From Luteolibacter flavescens (GTDB lineage: Bacteria; Verrucomicrobiota; Verrucomicrobiia; Verrucomicrobiales; Akkermansiaceae), in contig NZ_JAPDDS010000011.1 in assembly GCF_025950085.1 (NCBI RefSeq), positions 124,001 through 188,000 on the forward strand: a stretch of 64,000 bases of DNA. Direction: 5' to 3'. Below are positions 19,284 through 27,898 of the stretch, piece by piece. The position numbers and the translations under genes were made by a program. Every line of letters starts with the position of its first letter. Within the stretch, counting starts at the first letter, position 1. The notes under the pieces were generated by a model. It ran no database searches and had not been told where the DNA came from. It saw only the letters and a list, made by a program, of their open reading frames with translations.

Positions 19284-20519
19284 ATGGAACTCCAGCAAGC
19301 CCCTCCCCGCCAAACATCCACCACACGCCACGACGCACGCCGGGAGGTCGTCCGTCATCTGGATCGCCTGCGCCCGCAGGTCATCATGCCCGCGCGCGGC
19401 TTCATCCGCTACCCCTACTGCATTCCCGGAGGCTTCTATGAACAGCAGTGGGACTGGGATGGATTCTTCATCTCCTGCCACCTCGCCTCGCGCGACCCGG
19501 CACGCCCCGAGTATCTGAAATACTGGACGCTGAACGTGCTGAACTCCGTGCTGCCGGATGGCGACGTGGCTGCCTGCATCTCCACGGAAGGCGTCCGCGC
19601 CCGCCTCCCCTCGCTGCGGCTGAAGCCCTTCCTCGCCCAAGGCGCGGAGCTGGCCGGCAGGCTCGGCGGCGATGACTCGTGGCTCGTACCTCATTATGAT
19701 GAGATCGTCCGCATCGTCACCCGCCGCGAGGCGAGCCATCGGGATGCGGCTACCGGCCTCTATGCCTGGGAGGATGCCATGTCCTCCGGTGCCGACAACA
19801 ACGTGGCGGTCACCAATGACCCGGAGGCCCGGCGAAAGATGGCCGCCGCCGACGTGAATGCCTTCCAGTATCGGGAATACGAAGCCCTTTCCCGGCTCGC
19901 CGACCGGCTGGGACATGCGGAAGACGCGCGCCGCTTCGCGACCATGGCATCCAAGCTCTCCGCAGCCATGATGAAGCACCTGTGGAGTCCGGACGATGTC
20001 AGCTTCTGGACCATGGACCTGCGCGATGGCACTTGGCGACGTCGCGTCTCCTACTCGAATTTTGTCCCACTCTGGGCCGGTCTGGTGCCCCGCGTGCATG
20101 CGAGAGAGATGATCCGGCGCTACCTCTGGAATGCCGATCACCTGCTCTCTCCCCACGGACTCCGCAGCCTCTCCGCCAGGGATCCCGACTACAACAATGT
20201 CAACATGATCGACCCGCACTCGAACTGGCAGGGACCTATCTGGCCGATCGTGAATTACTTCTATTTCACCGCGCTCGTCCGCTACGGCTTCGCCGATGAA
20301 GCGGAGGAACTCGTCGATCGCCTGTGCCGGCTCTACCTCGACGACATCGAATTCTGCGGGTCGCTGCACGAAAACTACGACGCCGAGACGGGCCGTCCGC
20401 TGGCACCCTCCGCGGATCAGTCCGCCACGGGGCGCGAAGGTGGATTCGTGGGATGGAATCTGCTTCTCCAAGACATGATCGAGGTGGTCGAGGGCCGGGA
20501 GCATCCGCTATTCATCTGA
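19284..20519 (+). CDS. Trehalase/GH63-like (alpha/alpha)6 glycoside hydrolase, 411 aa
   Basis: Motifs of the trehalase-like six-hairpin superfamily are present in order: QWDWDGFF (55-62), SGADNN with putative acid D171, HSNWQGPIWPIVNY (312-325), and HENYDAETG with putative base E363, then GFVGWNLLL. There is no signal peptide, so it acts in the cytoplasm, presumably on an imported oligosaccharide. The open frame extends upstream to 18987 inside the preceding gene. ATG 19284 gives a start in the 37-bp gap and an N-terminus typical of the family. Subfamily (trehalase, GH63 or MGH1-like) cannot be settled by eye. Next gene is the regulator, 35 bp downstream. Confidence 0.78.
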   Translation: MELQQAPPRQTSTTRHDARREVVRHLDRLRPQVIMPARGFIRYPYCIPGGFYEQQWDWDGFFISCHLASRDPARPEYLKYWTLNVLNSVLPDGDVAACISTEGVRARLPSLRLKPFLAQGAELAGRLGGDDSWLVPHYDEIVRIVTRREASHRDAATGLYAWEDAMSSGADNNVAVTNDPEARRKMAAADVNAFQYREYEALSRLADRLGHAEDARRFATMASKLSAAMMKHLWSPDDVSFWTMDLRDGTWRRRVSYSNFVPLWAGLVPRVHAREMIRRYLWNADHLLSPHGLRSLSARDPDYNNVNMIDPHSNWQGPIWPIVNYFYFTALVRYGFADEAEELVDRLCRLYLDDIEFCGSLHENYDAETGRPLAPSADQSATGREGGFVGWNLLLQDMIEVVEGREHPLFI

Positions 20520-20554
20520 CAGCAATCGAGCGGTCCAACGGTATTGTTGCGTTG

Positions 20555-21700
20555 ATGGCATCCTCCGACCCCCTGCCGATCCGTCTCACGCTCACCGACC
20601 AGGTGACCGAGTGCCTGCGCCAACGCATCCGCGACGGTGCATGGGACCAGGTCCTGCCATCCGAGGCCGAGCTTTGTCGCGAGCTCGGGGTCAGCCGCGG
20701 CACACTGCGCCGCGCCTCCGCCGTGCTGGTCGAGGACGGCACCATCACCTCCGGCGGACGTGGCGGCAGGTATCGCATCGCTGCCCAGAAGCCTCCGAAG
20801 CGCTCTTCCAAGATTCCCGCCACCGGGAAGATCGTCCGCATTCTCAGCCCGCAGCCGAGGTTCGTCCTCACAACGCTCACGCAAAGCATCTTCCAGGTGA
20901 TGTCCGAGTCGCTGGGCAGGTCGGGCCTTCACCTCGAGTTCGAGTATCATCCCGGCCTCTGGCGGCTGAAGCACCCGGACACCGCGCTGAGGAAGATCAC
21001 TTCGCAACCGGACACCGCGGGCTGGGTGCTGTATCGCTCGACCCGCGAGGTGCAGACCTGGTTCGCCGCATCGGGCATCCCGGCGGTCGTGCTCGGTGGC
21101 ATGTTCGGCGGCATCGCGCTTTCACATGCGGAGTTCAATCTGGAAGCGGTCAGCCGCCACGCCGCCGGGGTCTTCGCCGCGCGGAAGCACCGGCGCATGG
21201 TCTTCCTTTCCGTGGAGAATGCCACCGCGGGGGATCGTGCGAGCGCGAAGGCATTCATCGCCGCCGCCACGGCTGCCGGTGCCTGGGCCGAGCTCGCGAT
21301 CTATGACGACACGGTGGCCGGGCTCTGCCACGTGCTCGACGGACTGCTCCTCGGCCAACCGGTCCCCACCGCATTCTTCGTTGCCTTCCCGAATCACGCG
21401 CCCGCGACGGTGGGCCACTTGACGCGGAGAGGCTTTCCGGTACCCACGCATGCTGCCGTGATCTCGCGGATGGATGCGCGGCTGCTCTCGGAAGCGATCC
21501 CGTCCGTGGCGCGGTATAGCATGGATGGCGAGGCACTCGGCCGCGGCATGGCCCAGCTCCTGAAGCGCTCCATCCGGGCGGGGATCAAGACCTCCCAGCG
21601 CCATTGCGTGATCATGCCGGAATTCATCGATGGCGAGACCGCCGGCGGCCCGCCCCCGGACTGGTATCTCCCGAAGGCGAAGCGGCCCGCAGGCAAGTGA
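20555..21700 (+). CDS. GntR-type winged-helix regulator with LacI-like sensor, 381 aa
   Basis: Residues 10-75 are a GntR winged HTH (LTDQVTECLRQRIRDG, LPSEAELCRELGVSRGTLRRA, LVEDGTITSGGRGGRYRI). Residues about 87-330 look like a periplasmic-binding-protein-type LacI/GalR sensor (ASGIPAVVLGG, RRMVFLSVEN, AAVISRMDARLL). Such chimeras are sugar-responsive regulators. I chose ATG 20555, 35 bp after the glycosidase; the frame continues upstream but overlaps that gene. The dyad TGTACC-N5-GGTACA lies 12 bp after its stop and a close match lies at 8168, so it likely controls the upstream operon, the 1873-aa gene and possibly the divergent surface protein. Confidence 0.85.
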   Translation: MASSDPLPIRLTLTDQVTECLRQRIRDGAWDQVLPSEAELCRELGVSRGTLRRASAVLVEDGTITSGGRGGRYRIAAQKPPKRSSKIPATGKIVRILSPQPRFVLTTLTQSIFQVMSESLGRSGLHLEFEYHPGLWRLKHPDTALRKITSQPDTAGWVLYRSTREVQTWFAASGIPAVVLGGMFGGIALSHAEFNLEAVSRHAAGVFAARKHRRMVFLSVENATAGDRASAKAFIAAATAAGAWAELAIYDDTVAGLCHVLDGLLLGQPVPTAFFVAFPNHAPATVGHLTRRGFPVPTHAAVISRMDARLLSEAIPSVARYSMDGEALGRGMAQLLKRSIRAGIKTSQRHCVIMPEFIDGETAGGPPPDWYLPKAKRPAGK

Positions 21701-21711
21701 GAGTCCGGAAT

Positions 21712-21728
21712 TGTACCACGATGGTACA
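21712..21728. promoter_or_regulatory. Probable operator: TGTACC-N5-GGTACA
   Basis: This perfect inverted repeat with a 5-bp centre is 102 bp before the 1873-aa GH20 gene and directly after the regulator gene. It matches the dyad at 8168-8184 in sequence, spacing and distance to the gene start. Confidence 0.6.
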
Positions 21729-21829
21729 TCTTCCGCCGTGCTCGCGGAGGTATCCTCGCCGCGGCACCCCACCATGATCTCCCGATATCCCCCGGTCCGG
21801 CAGCCCCTTGCACGGACCCTGACGAAACC

Positions 21830-24800
21830 ATGAAACACGCCCTCATCCTCCTCCTCGCGACCTTGTCATGGTTGCTACCCGCCGCGGCACTCTCGCCGCT
21901 CCCCTCCTCGATGACGATGGATGGCGGGAGCATGACCTGGTCGCCCAGCCCGCGGATCTTCTACGCGACGAGAAACACCGCACGCCCTGTTGAAAACAGC
22001 CTCCAACCACTTGCCGAAGTCCTGGCCGGCGAACTGGAAGCGGTGACCGGGGTGAAGCCCGCCATCCTGCCACTCGGTGGCGGAAGCACACCCGGCAATG
22101 GCGACATCTCGCTGGAATTCGCCCCTCTCACCGGGGCCTTCGCCGCCACCGAGGATCTGGAGGATCAATCCTACTCGCTGGTGGTCGCGAACTCGGTGAC
22201 CATCCGCAGCCAGTACTACAAGGGCGTCGCCTACGGCACGGCCACGCTGGTGCAGTCGCTCGTGGAAAGCGGTGGCAGCTTCACCGTTCCGAAGGTGACC
22301 ATCGCCGACAGCCCCGCCGCAGCCTATCGCTCGGTGATGCTGGATCTCGCACGCCAGCCATCCAGCCTCGGCACGGTGAAGGAAGTCATCCGCTTGGCGC
22401 GCCTGCACAAGCTGCGCTACTTGCACCTGCACCTCACCGACGACCAGCACTTCACCTTCCCCTTCCCGCCGGTCACGGACCACCTCTCCGGAAACATCCT
22501 TTATCCGCGCGCGGAACTGGAGGAACTGGTGGCATATGCCGATGCGCGTGGCATCACGATCATCCCGGAGCTCGATCTTCCCGGCCACTCCTCCCGCCTG
22601 AAGGAATCCGGCTACCTCAACCCCGGGGGCACCGATGCCGACGTGGCGCACCCTGACAACTACGCGAAGATCCAGGCGATCGTCGATGAGATGCTGGAGG
22701 TCTTCTACACCTCGCCTTACTTCCACATCGGAGGTGACGAATCCGGCGCGGGCAGTGCACTCATCCCCTTCCTCCGTGCCATGAATCTCCACCTCCGCAG
22801 CAAGCCCGAGGCGGAGCGCAAGCGCCTGATGATTTGGGAAGGCTTCCACGGCTCGCCTACGGTCGACCTTCCTGCCACCGGCCCGGATCGAGTGGTGATC
22901 TTCTCCTGGGAATCCAGTTACAATCCGCCGTGGGACCTGCTGAACAGCGGTTACCAAGTCATCAATGCCTCGTGGAAGCCGATGTACATCGTTGGCTCCG
23001 GAGCCACGAACCGCGGCCCGCACACCACGCAGCGCATGTGGTCGCCGGAGATCATCCACGGCTGGGACAAGGACACCTTCATGCACTGGGAGCCGGGCCG
23101 CCCGGTCTTCGAGGACGCGGGGCCATCCGACCCCAACAAGCAGGACGGGAAGTGGGATGTAAAGGCGATCGGCCGTGAAGCCCAAGTGCTCGGCGGTCAG
23201 ATGCTGAGCTGGGAGCAGAATGAAAAGACAATCCTGAGGGACCTCCTGCCGCGCCTTCCCGCGATGGCAGACCGCTTGTGGAATCCCGTCGGTACCGAAA
23301 ACTACCCTGCATTCGCGGAGCGGCTGGAGTCGGTGCGCGAGCGCGTGCTGACCATCGTCCAGCCGGTGGAGATCCTGCCCGCCGATACGGACCCCGGTTC
23401 GCCCCTCTCCGCCGACTACCGTTCGTATGCCGGCAGCCAGGTCGCGATCACCCTGCGCAACCGCACGAAGATCCCCGGCACGATCCGCTATGAAACTGGC
23501 GGCTTCAACAACAGCCGGACCACCACGGACTTCCACATGGTGCCGCAGACCACCGCGGCCAGCCCCGCTTACAGTGGCCCGATCACTCGCAGCGGCGGCT
23601 TCGGCATCCGCGCCCGCCTGCATCGCCCGGACGGCACGCCGGTCGAGGGACACGATTGGCAACACTACAACAACTGGCAGAACGTCGTCCGCGTGACCGA
23701 ATACGAGGTCCCGCGCAAGCCGCTCGCCGTGGTGCCGGACTTCGCCTCCTACACCTCGGACAAGATCCTGCGCAGCTACGATCTGCCAGTGCTGCGCGGC
23801 CCCTACGTGCTCGACCGGGTGTATGGCCAGATGTTCCGCGCCACCCTGAGCGTGCCGGGAACCGGTAGCTATGACCTCTCGATGCAGACCAGCGACGGAC
23901 GCTCGTCGGTTTACATCGATCGCAACAGGAACGGCATCTGGGAGCCCACCGAAAAGCTCATCGCGGACTCGCCAGGGAATGACACGCCGGTCCACGTGAA
24001 CGTGCAGCTCGAGCAAGGCGACTACCAACTCCGGGTCGATCACGCATCCGGAGCCATCGGCCCCATCCTGTGGCTGAAGCTGAACGGACCCGGCACCTCG
24101 GGAGCGAAGGATGTGACCGATTACCTCTCCCTGCCCATCGATGCGAACGCACCGCCCGCCACCCCGCAGCTCACGTACCCACTGAATGGAGCCACCGGCT
24201 ACAGGTCCTCGCTGCCGCTTTCGTGGACCTCCGCCGGTGCCGCCAGCTACAGCGTGTATCTCTGGCCGCAGGGCAGCCCGAAGCCCGCCACCGCGACGGC
24301 CGGCGGCCTGACTACAGGCCAATACGCTCCGGCAAATCTCAGCGCCGCGACTACCTATCGCTGGACGGTGACGGCCACGAATCCGAACGGCACCGTCGAA
24401 AGCAGCGAGGCCACCTTCACCACCGCGGACAGCCAAGGCCCAGCCGCATCCATCGGCTGGAAATATCTCGGCCTCGGAGGCATCAGCCTAGCCGCCTCCG
24501 ATCTCGCCGGGGCACCCGGCTACCAGCAAGTCTACTGGAACAACCACCAGGGATCCGGCCAGGCACCCGGCTCCGTGCCCCTGGTCCTGAAGGACAGCGA
24601 CGGTCAGGCAACCACGGCCCGCGTGACCTCCTGGACGCAATCGTCGAACAACAGTTGGAAGCACGACGATGGCAGCACCCCGGACCGAGCGCTGACCAAC
24701 GACTTCGCCAACCGCGAGGCGGCCATCACCTTCACCGGCATCCCCTACAGCGGCTATGACGTGGTCGTCTACTACGGGAACAACGAGGGACCTAGTACTT

Positions 24801-27451
24801 CCACGCTGCATGCGGGGAATCGCTCGCGCACCATCCGGACAGGAAACACTGCGCAGTCCTTCCACGCCCATGTCGGCTACGTGGAGGGCACCGATGCGAG
24901 CGCGGCGACGCCTTCGAACTACTCCGTCTTCGAAGGTCTCAGCGGCCAGACCCTTGTCGTCTCCCTTTCCGGAGCGAACAACAACGGCATCTCAGCCATC
25001 CAGATCATCGAAGGCGAGCCCGTGCCCGAAAGCACCACCCCGGCCACCCCATCCCATCCTGCTAACGGATCCTCCGGGATGAAGCCATGGCAACCGCTGG
25101 CGTGGAATGCCGGTGGAGCGGGCGAGACCGGCTACGATGTCTATCTGTGGAAAGACGGCGAAAACAAGCCGGGGTCGCCCACGGGCAGCACCGATGCGAT
25201 CCGCTTTCACCCCCACACCTATCTGGAGGCAAGCCGGGCCTATCGCTGGCAGATCGTCACCCGGCTGCAATCGGGAGGCACGCTGACGAGCGGCGAATTC
25301 ACCTTCACGACCGGCACGCTCGCCGGGGAACCGCCCTTTGACGTGTCACCGGCGGCACGCGAGCCTCGCACCGCCGGGGTCGAGGCGATGAAGGGCATCG
25401 CCGCACTGGTCAGCCCGGACGACGAGTCACGCCGGATTCCGGACGGGACACGCCTCGCTTTCTTCGGAGACTCGATCACGGATGTCTTCACCTACTTCGA
25501 CGGCATCGCGGATGCACTCCAGCAGGCCTCGGATGCAGACCCCGATTTCCCGGAGGTGACCATCCTGAACCGGGGCATCAATGGCGCCACCTCCGACGAC
25601 CTGCTGAATCTCCCCGACGGCGACCAGTTCTCCGGAGGCAGCGGGCCGAATCCCCCGAGACCTTTCGCCGCCCAAGTCGATGCAGATCTCGCCGCTCTCC
25701 CGGATGGAGCGAAATACGTCGCCGTCATCCAGATCGGCATCAATGACGTCTATCAAGGCGACAACACTTCAAAGGCCACCTACAAGGCGCGCCTCGATGC
25801 AATGACCGCCCATGTGCTCGGAAAAGGTCATCACGTCGTGCTCGTCTCGCCCACGGTGATCGGGGAGTCGCCCATCGCCGACATCACGAATGACGGGCGC
25901 TACGATGACGCGGGCAACCAACTGCTGAACCAATACGTCGAGGCCCTGGAAGAGATTGCCACCGCGCGCGGCATTCCCGTCGTGAACCAACGAGAGGCCT
26001 ACCTGAACCTCTACCGAAACGAGAACGTGGCCATCGCTACCGATGCGGCCGGGACCGTGACCTATCCGGCGACGACAGGCATCCTCAATTCCGATGTCGT
26101 CCACCCGAATGCCCGTGGCAAGGCCCTCAGCAGCGAATTGGTCGCGCGGGGAATCGCACAACTTTTCTCCGCGGTGGCAGCACCACCCGCGCAACCCTCG
26201 CCCGCTGACGGTGCTGCCCGGGTTCCTCTGAATCCGGATCTCTCATGGAACCCCGTGATCGGTGCCACCAGCTACGACGTCTATTTCTGGACCGAGGGAG
26301 AAAGCAAACCCGCCGCTCCCACCCACACCGGAGCGACCGCAACATTCTCGCCGGGATTGCTGCCGGTGGGCACCGCGTTTCATTGGCAAGTGGTCGCACA
26401 CACGGAGGGCTATTCCTTGACCGGCCCGGTCTGGACATTCACCACCCGTGCCGCACTCCCGGCCACCATCGGCTGGAAATACGTCGGGTGGAGCGGGGTC
26501 CCGCTTCCTGCATCCGCATCCGCGGGAGCACCCGGCCATGAGCAGAGCCAGTGGAACAATCACGCAGGCTTCGGCCAGGGTCCCGGCTCCGTCCCCTTCC
26601 CGCTGGTGGATGGCACCGGTGCCGCCACCACGGCCAGCATCACGGCATGGACGCAATCGCAGGACAACAGTTGGCACCATGGCCAGACCGACACGCCGGA
26701 TGAGACCCTGCTCAATGACTTCAACGACCGCGAGCCCGCCATCACCTTCTCCGGCATCCCCTACGAGACCTACAACGTGGTCGTTTACTACGGGAACAAC
26801 GAGGGTCCTAGTACTTCGACCCTAAGCCTGACAGCACAGGACAATGCGACCATCTCCCGGACGATCACCACGGGCAACACCTCCACATCGTCCCATCGTG
26901 GTGTCGGCTATGTCGAGGAAACGGGGGCGAATTCCGGCCCCACGAACTACACCGTCTTTACCGGCGTCTCAGCACCGCAACTCCGCATCGCTCTCAGCGG
27001 GGCGAACAACAATGGCATCTGCGCCATCCAGATCGTGGAAAGCTTTCCACCGCTGGAAGGATTCACCGCATGGCTGGCAAACACTCCCGGAGCGGGATCC
27101 GGCCCGGAATCGAACACCGATGGTGACGCGTGGCCGGACTTGGTCGAGTATGCCCTAGGCGGCGACCCGGCCACCGGCGTGGCTCCCGTGGGCCTGCCCG
27201 CGCTCTCCACCACCTCCGGCACCGTCTCCCTCAGCTACCTCAGGCCACTGGACCGCGGCGACATCCTGTACGAGCTTCAAGGCAGCACCACCGGCCAGCT
27301 CTGGCACCTCATCTCGGACATTGCCCCCGTGGTCTCCTCGCAGGACGGCATGCAATCTGTCACCTACCCCGACCTACGGGGCACCGCAGATGTCCCCGGC
27401 CTCGCCTCCAGCCTCACCGCGTTCTTCCGCCTGCGGTTCACCCTGCAGTGA
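21830..27451 (+). CDS. Multidomain secreted GH20 hexosaminidase with SGNH esterase domain, 1873 aa
   Basis: After a signal peptide (HALILLLATLSWLLPAAA) come GH20b and GH20 catalytic domains (about 25-520) with HLHLTDDQ and HIGGDES, where D303-E304 are the catalytic pair. Next is a PA14-like beta domain (about 640-765), then FN3-like modules (YSVYLWPQGSPKP, YDVYLWKDG, YDVYFWTEG). Two IGW units follow (about 874-1060 and 1546-1737), flanking an SGNH/GDSL hydrolase domain (about 1205-1440) with AFFGDSITD, QIGINDVY and DVVHPNARG. The C-terminus has the NTDGDAWPDLVEYALGGDP module. GH20 plus esterase suggests trimming of O-acetylated, HexNAc-containing glycans; the esterase substrate is inferred. 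It has its own operator at 21712. Confidence 0.87.
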   Translation: MKHALILLLATLSWLLPAAALSPLPSSMTMDGGSMTWSPSPRIFYATRNTARPVENSLQPLAEVLAGELEAVTGVKPAILPLGGGSTPGNGDISLEFAPLTGAFAATEDLEDQSYSLVVANSVTIRSQYYKGVAYGTATLVQSLVESGGSFTVPKVTIADSPAAAYRSVMLDLARQPSSLGTVKEVIRLARLHKLRYLHLHLTDDQHFTFPFPPVTDHLSGNILYPRAELEELVAYADARGITIIPELDLPGHSSRLKESGYLNPGGTDADVAHPDNYAKIQAIVDEMLEVFYTSPYFHIGGDESGAGSALIPFLRAMNLHLRSKPEAERKRLMIWEGFHGSPTVDLPATGPDRVVIFSWESSYNPPWDLLNSGYQVINASWKPMYIVGSGATNRGPHTTQRMWSPEIIHGWDKDTFMHWEPGRPVFEDAGPSDPNKQDGKWDVKAIGREAQVLGGQMLSWEQNEKTILRDLLPRLPAMADRLWNPVGTENYPAFAERLESVRERVLTIVQPVEILPADTDPGSPLSADYRSYAGSQVAITLRNRTKIPGTIRYETGGFNNSRTTTDFHMVPQTTAASPAYSGPITRSGGFGIRARLHRPDGTPVEGHDWQHYNNWQNVVRVTEYEVPRKPLAVVPDFASYTSDKILRSYDLPVLRGPYVLDRVYGQMFRATLSVPGTGSYDLSMQTSDGRSSVYIDRNRNGIWEPTEKLIADSPGNDTPVHVNVQLEQGDYQLRVDHASGAIGPILWLKLNGPGTSGAKDVTDYLSLPIDANAPPATPQLTYPLNGATGYRSSLPLSWTSAGAASYSVYLWPQGSPKPATATAGGLTTGQYAPANLSAATTYRWTVTATNPNGTVESSEATFTTADSQGPAASIGWKYLGLGGISLAASDLAGAPGYQQVYWNNHQGSGQAPGSVPLVLKDSDGQATTARVTSWTQSSNNSWKHDDGSTPDRALTNDFANREAAITFTGIPYSGYDVVVYYGNNEGPSTSTLHAGNRSRTIRTGNTAQSFHAHVGYVEGTDASAATPSNYSVFEGLSGQTLVVSLSGANNNGISAIQIIEGEPVPESTTPATPSHPANGSSGMKPWQPLAWNAGGAGETGYDVYLWKDGENKPGSPTGSTDAIRFHPHTYLEASRAYRWQIVTRLQSGGTLTSGEFTFTTGTLAGEPPFDVSPAAREPRTAGVEAMKGIAALVSPDDESRRIPDGTRLAFFGDSITDVFTYFDGIADALQQASDADPDFPEVTILNRGINGATSDDLLNLPDGDQFSGGSGPNPPRPFAAQVDADLAALPDGAKYVAVIQIGINDVYQGDNTSKATYKARLDAMTAHVLGKGHHVVLVSPTVIGESPIADITNDGRYDDAGNQLLNQYVEALEEIATARGIPVVNQREAYLNLYRNENVAIATDAAGTVTYPATTGILNSDVVHPNARGKALSSELVARGIAQLFSAVAAPPAQPSPADGAARVPLNPDLSWNPVIGATSYDVYFWTEGESKPAAPTHTGATATFSPGLLPVGTAFHWQVVAHTEGYSLTGPVWTFTTRAALPATIGWKYVGWSGVPLPASASAGAPGHEQSQWNNHAGFGQGPGSVPFPLVDGTGAATTASITAWTQSQDNSWHHGQTDTPDETLLNDFNDREPAITFSGIPYETYNVVVYYGNNEGPSTSTLSLTAQDNATISRTITTGNTSTSSHRGVGYVEETGANSGPTNYTVFTGVSAPQLRIALSGANNNGICAIQIVESFPPLEGFTAWLANTPGAGSGPESNTDGDAWPDLVEYALGGDPATGVAPVGLPALSTTSGTVSLSYLRPLDRGDILYELQGSTTGQLWHLISDIAPVVSSQDGMQSVTYPDLRGTADVPGLASSLTAFFRLRFTLQ

Positions 27452-27585
27452 TGCGGCCCGGTTTCACGCCGTGAATCTCCGGGCATGCTTGGCTTCGTGA
27501 CTCCTCCCGTGGGCTTCCTGGATTTTTCATGGCTCCACCCTCTCTTCCTGCCTGGCCATCAGCAGCCATCAGACCGACCCCACGC

Positions 27586-27672
27586 TCAAGCAGATCCCTT
27601 CGACCTGCCGATGACTTTTCCAATCACCCCGAAGGCGACCCAGAAGGGAAAATAGTAGAGAAGGATGTCCAT
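27586..27672 (-). CDS. Possible membrane micropeptide, 28 aa
   Basis: A short reading frame, MDILLYYFPFWVAFGVIGK plus nine residues, has one hydrophobic helix and a basic tail, like a small membrane protein. It lies downstream of the tRNA fragment, on the same strand. No Shine-Dalgarno is obvious. With 29 codons chance cannot be excluded. Apart from this, 27452-27755 shows nothing I can support. Confidence 0.25.
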   Translation of the reverse strand: MDILLYYFPFWVAFGVIGKVIGRSKGSA

Positions 27673-27755
27673 CCCACCATCCTCACATCACCCCGAATTT
27701 CCCCTCGATCCTGCACTTCGCCCCGGAGAACCGCCACCACCAACACATAAATCAC

Positions 27756-27799
27756 TGGAGCATAGGAGATTCGAACTCCTGACCTCTTCATTGCGAATG
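27756..27799 (-). other. attL: 3' fragment of tRNA-Ala(CGC)
   Basis: On the minus strand the fragment holds the 3' half of a tRNA: anticodon loop TTCGCAA (anticodon CGC), variable loop, T arm AGGAG-TTCGAAT-CTCCT, acceptor ATGCTCC and discriminator A. U70 and A73 fit alanine. The anticodon stem fails to pair beyond two base pairs and no D arm is present, so this is not a functional tRNA. It is the duplicated target left by integration. The integrase starts 100 bp to the right, and by geometry the intact tRNA should be at the far right end of the element, outside this window. Confidence 0.75.
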
Positions 27800-27898
27800 C
27801 TAGAACGCCTAACTTTATATCACTCATTTTCAATTATCTAGGACACCATCACCTCAGAAACGCTTGCCGGTTGCCACCGCGGTTGCCAAAAACGCACC

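Noticed and set aside
18170-20504. Minus-strand ORFs of 348 and 425 codons opposite the Verru_Chthon and glycosidase genes
   Set aside because: Same reasoning: no recognisable domains, while the plus strand encodes clear families.
27624-27833. A 69-codon minus-strand ORF containing MKRSGVRISYAP
   Set aside because: Peptides of this type come from translating tRNA 3' ends. The segment is the tRNA-Ala fragment.
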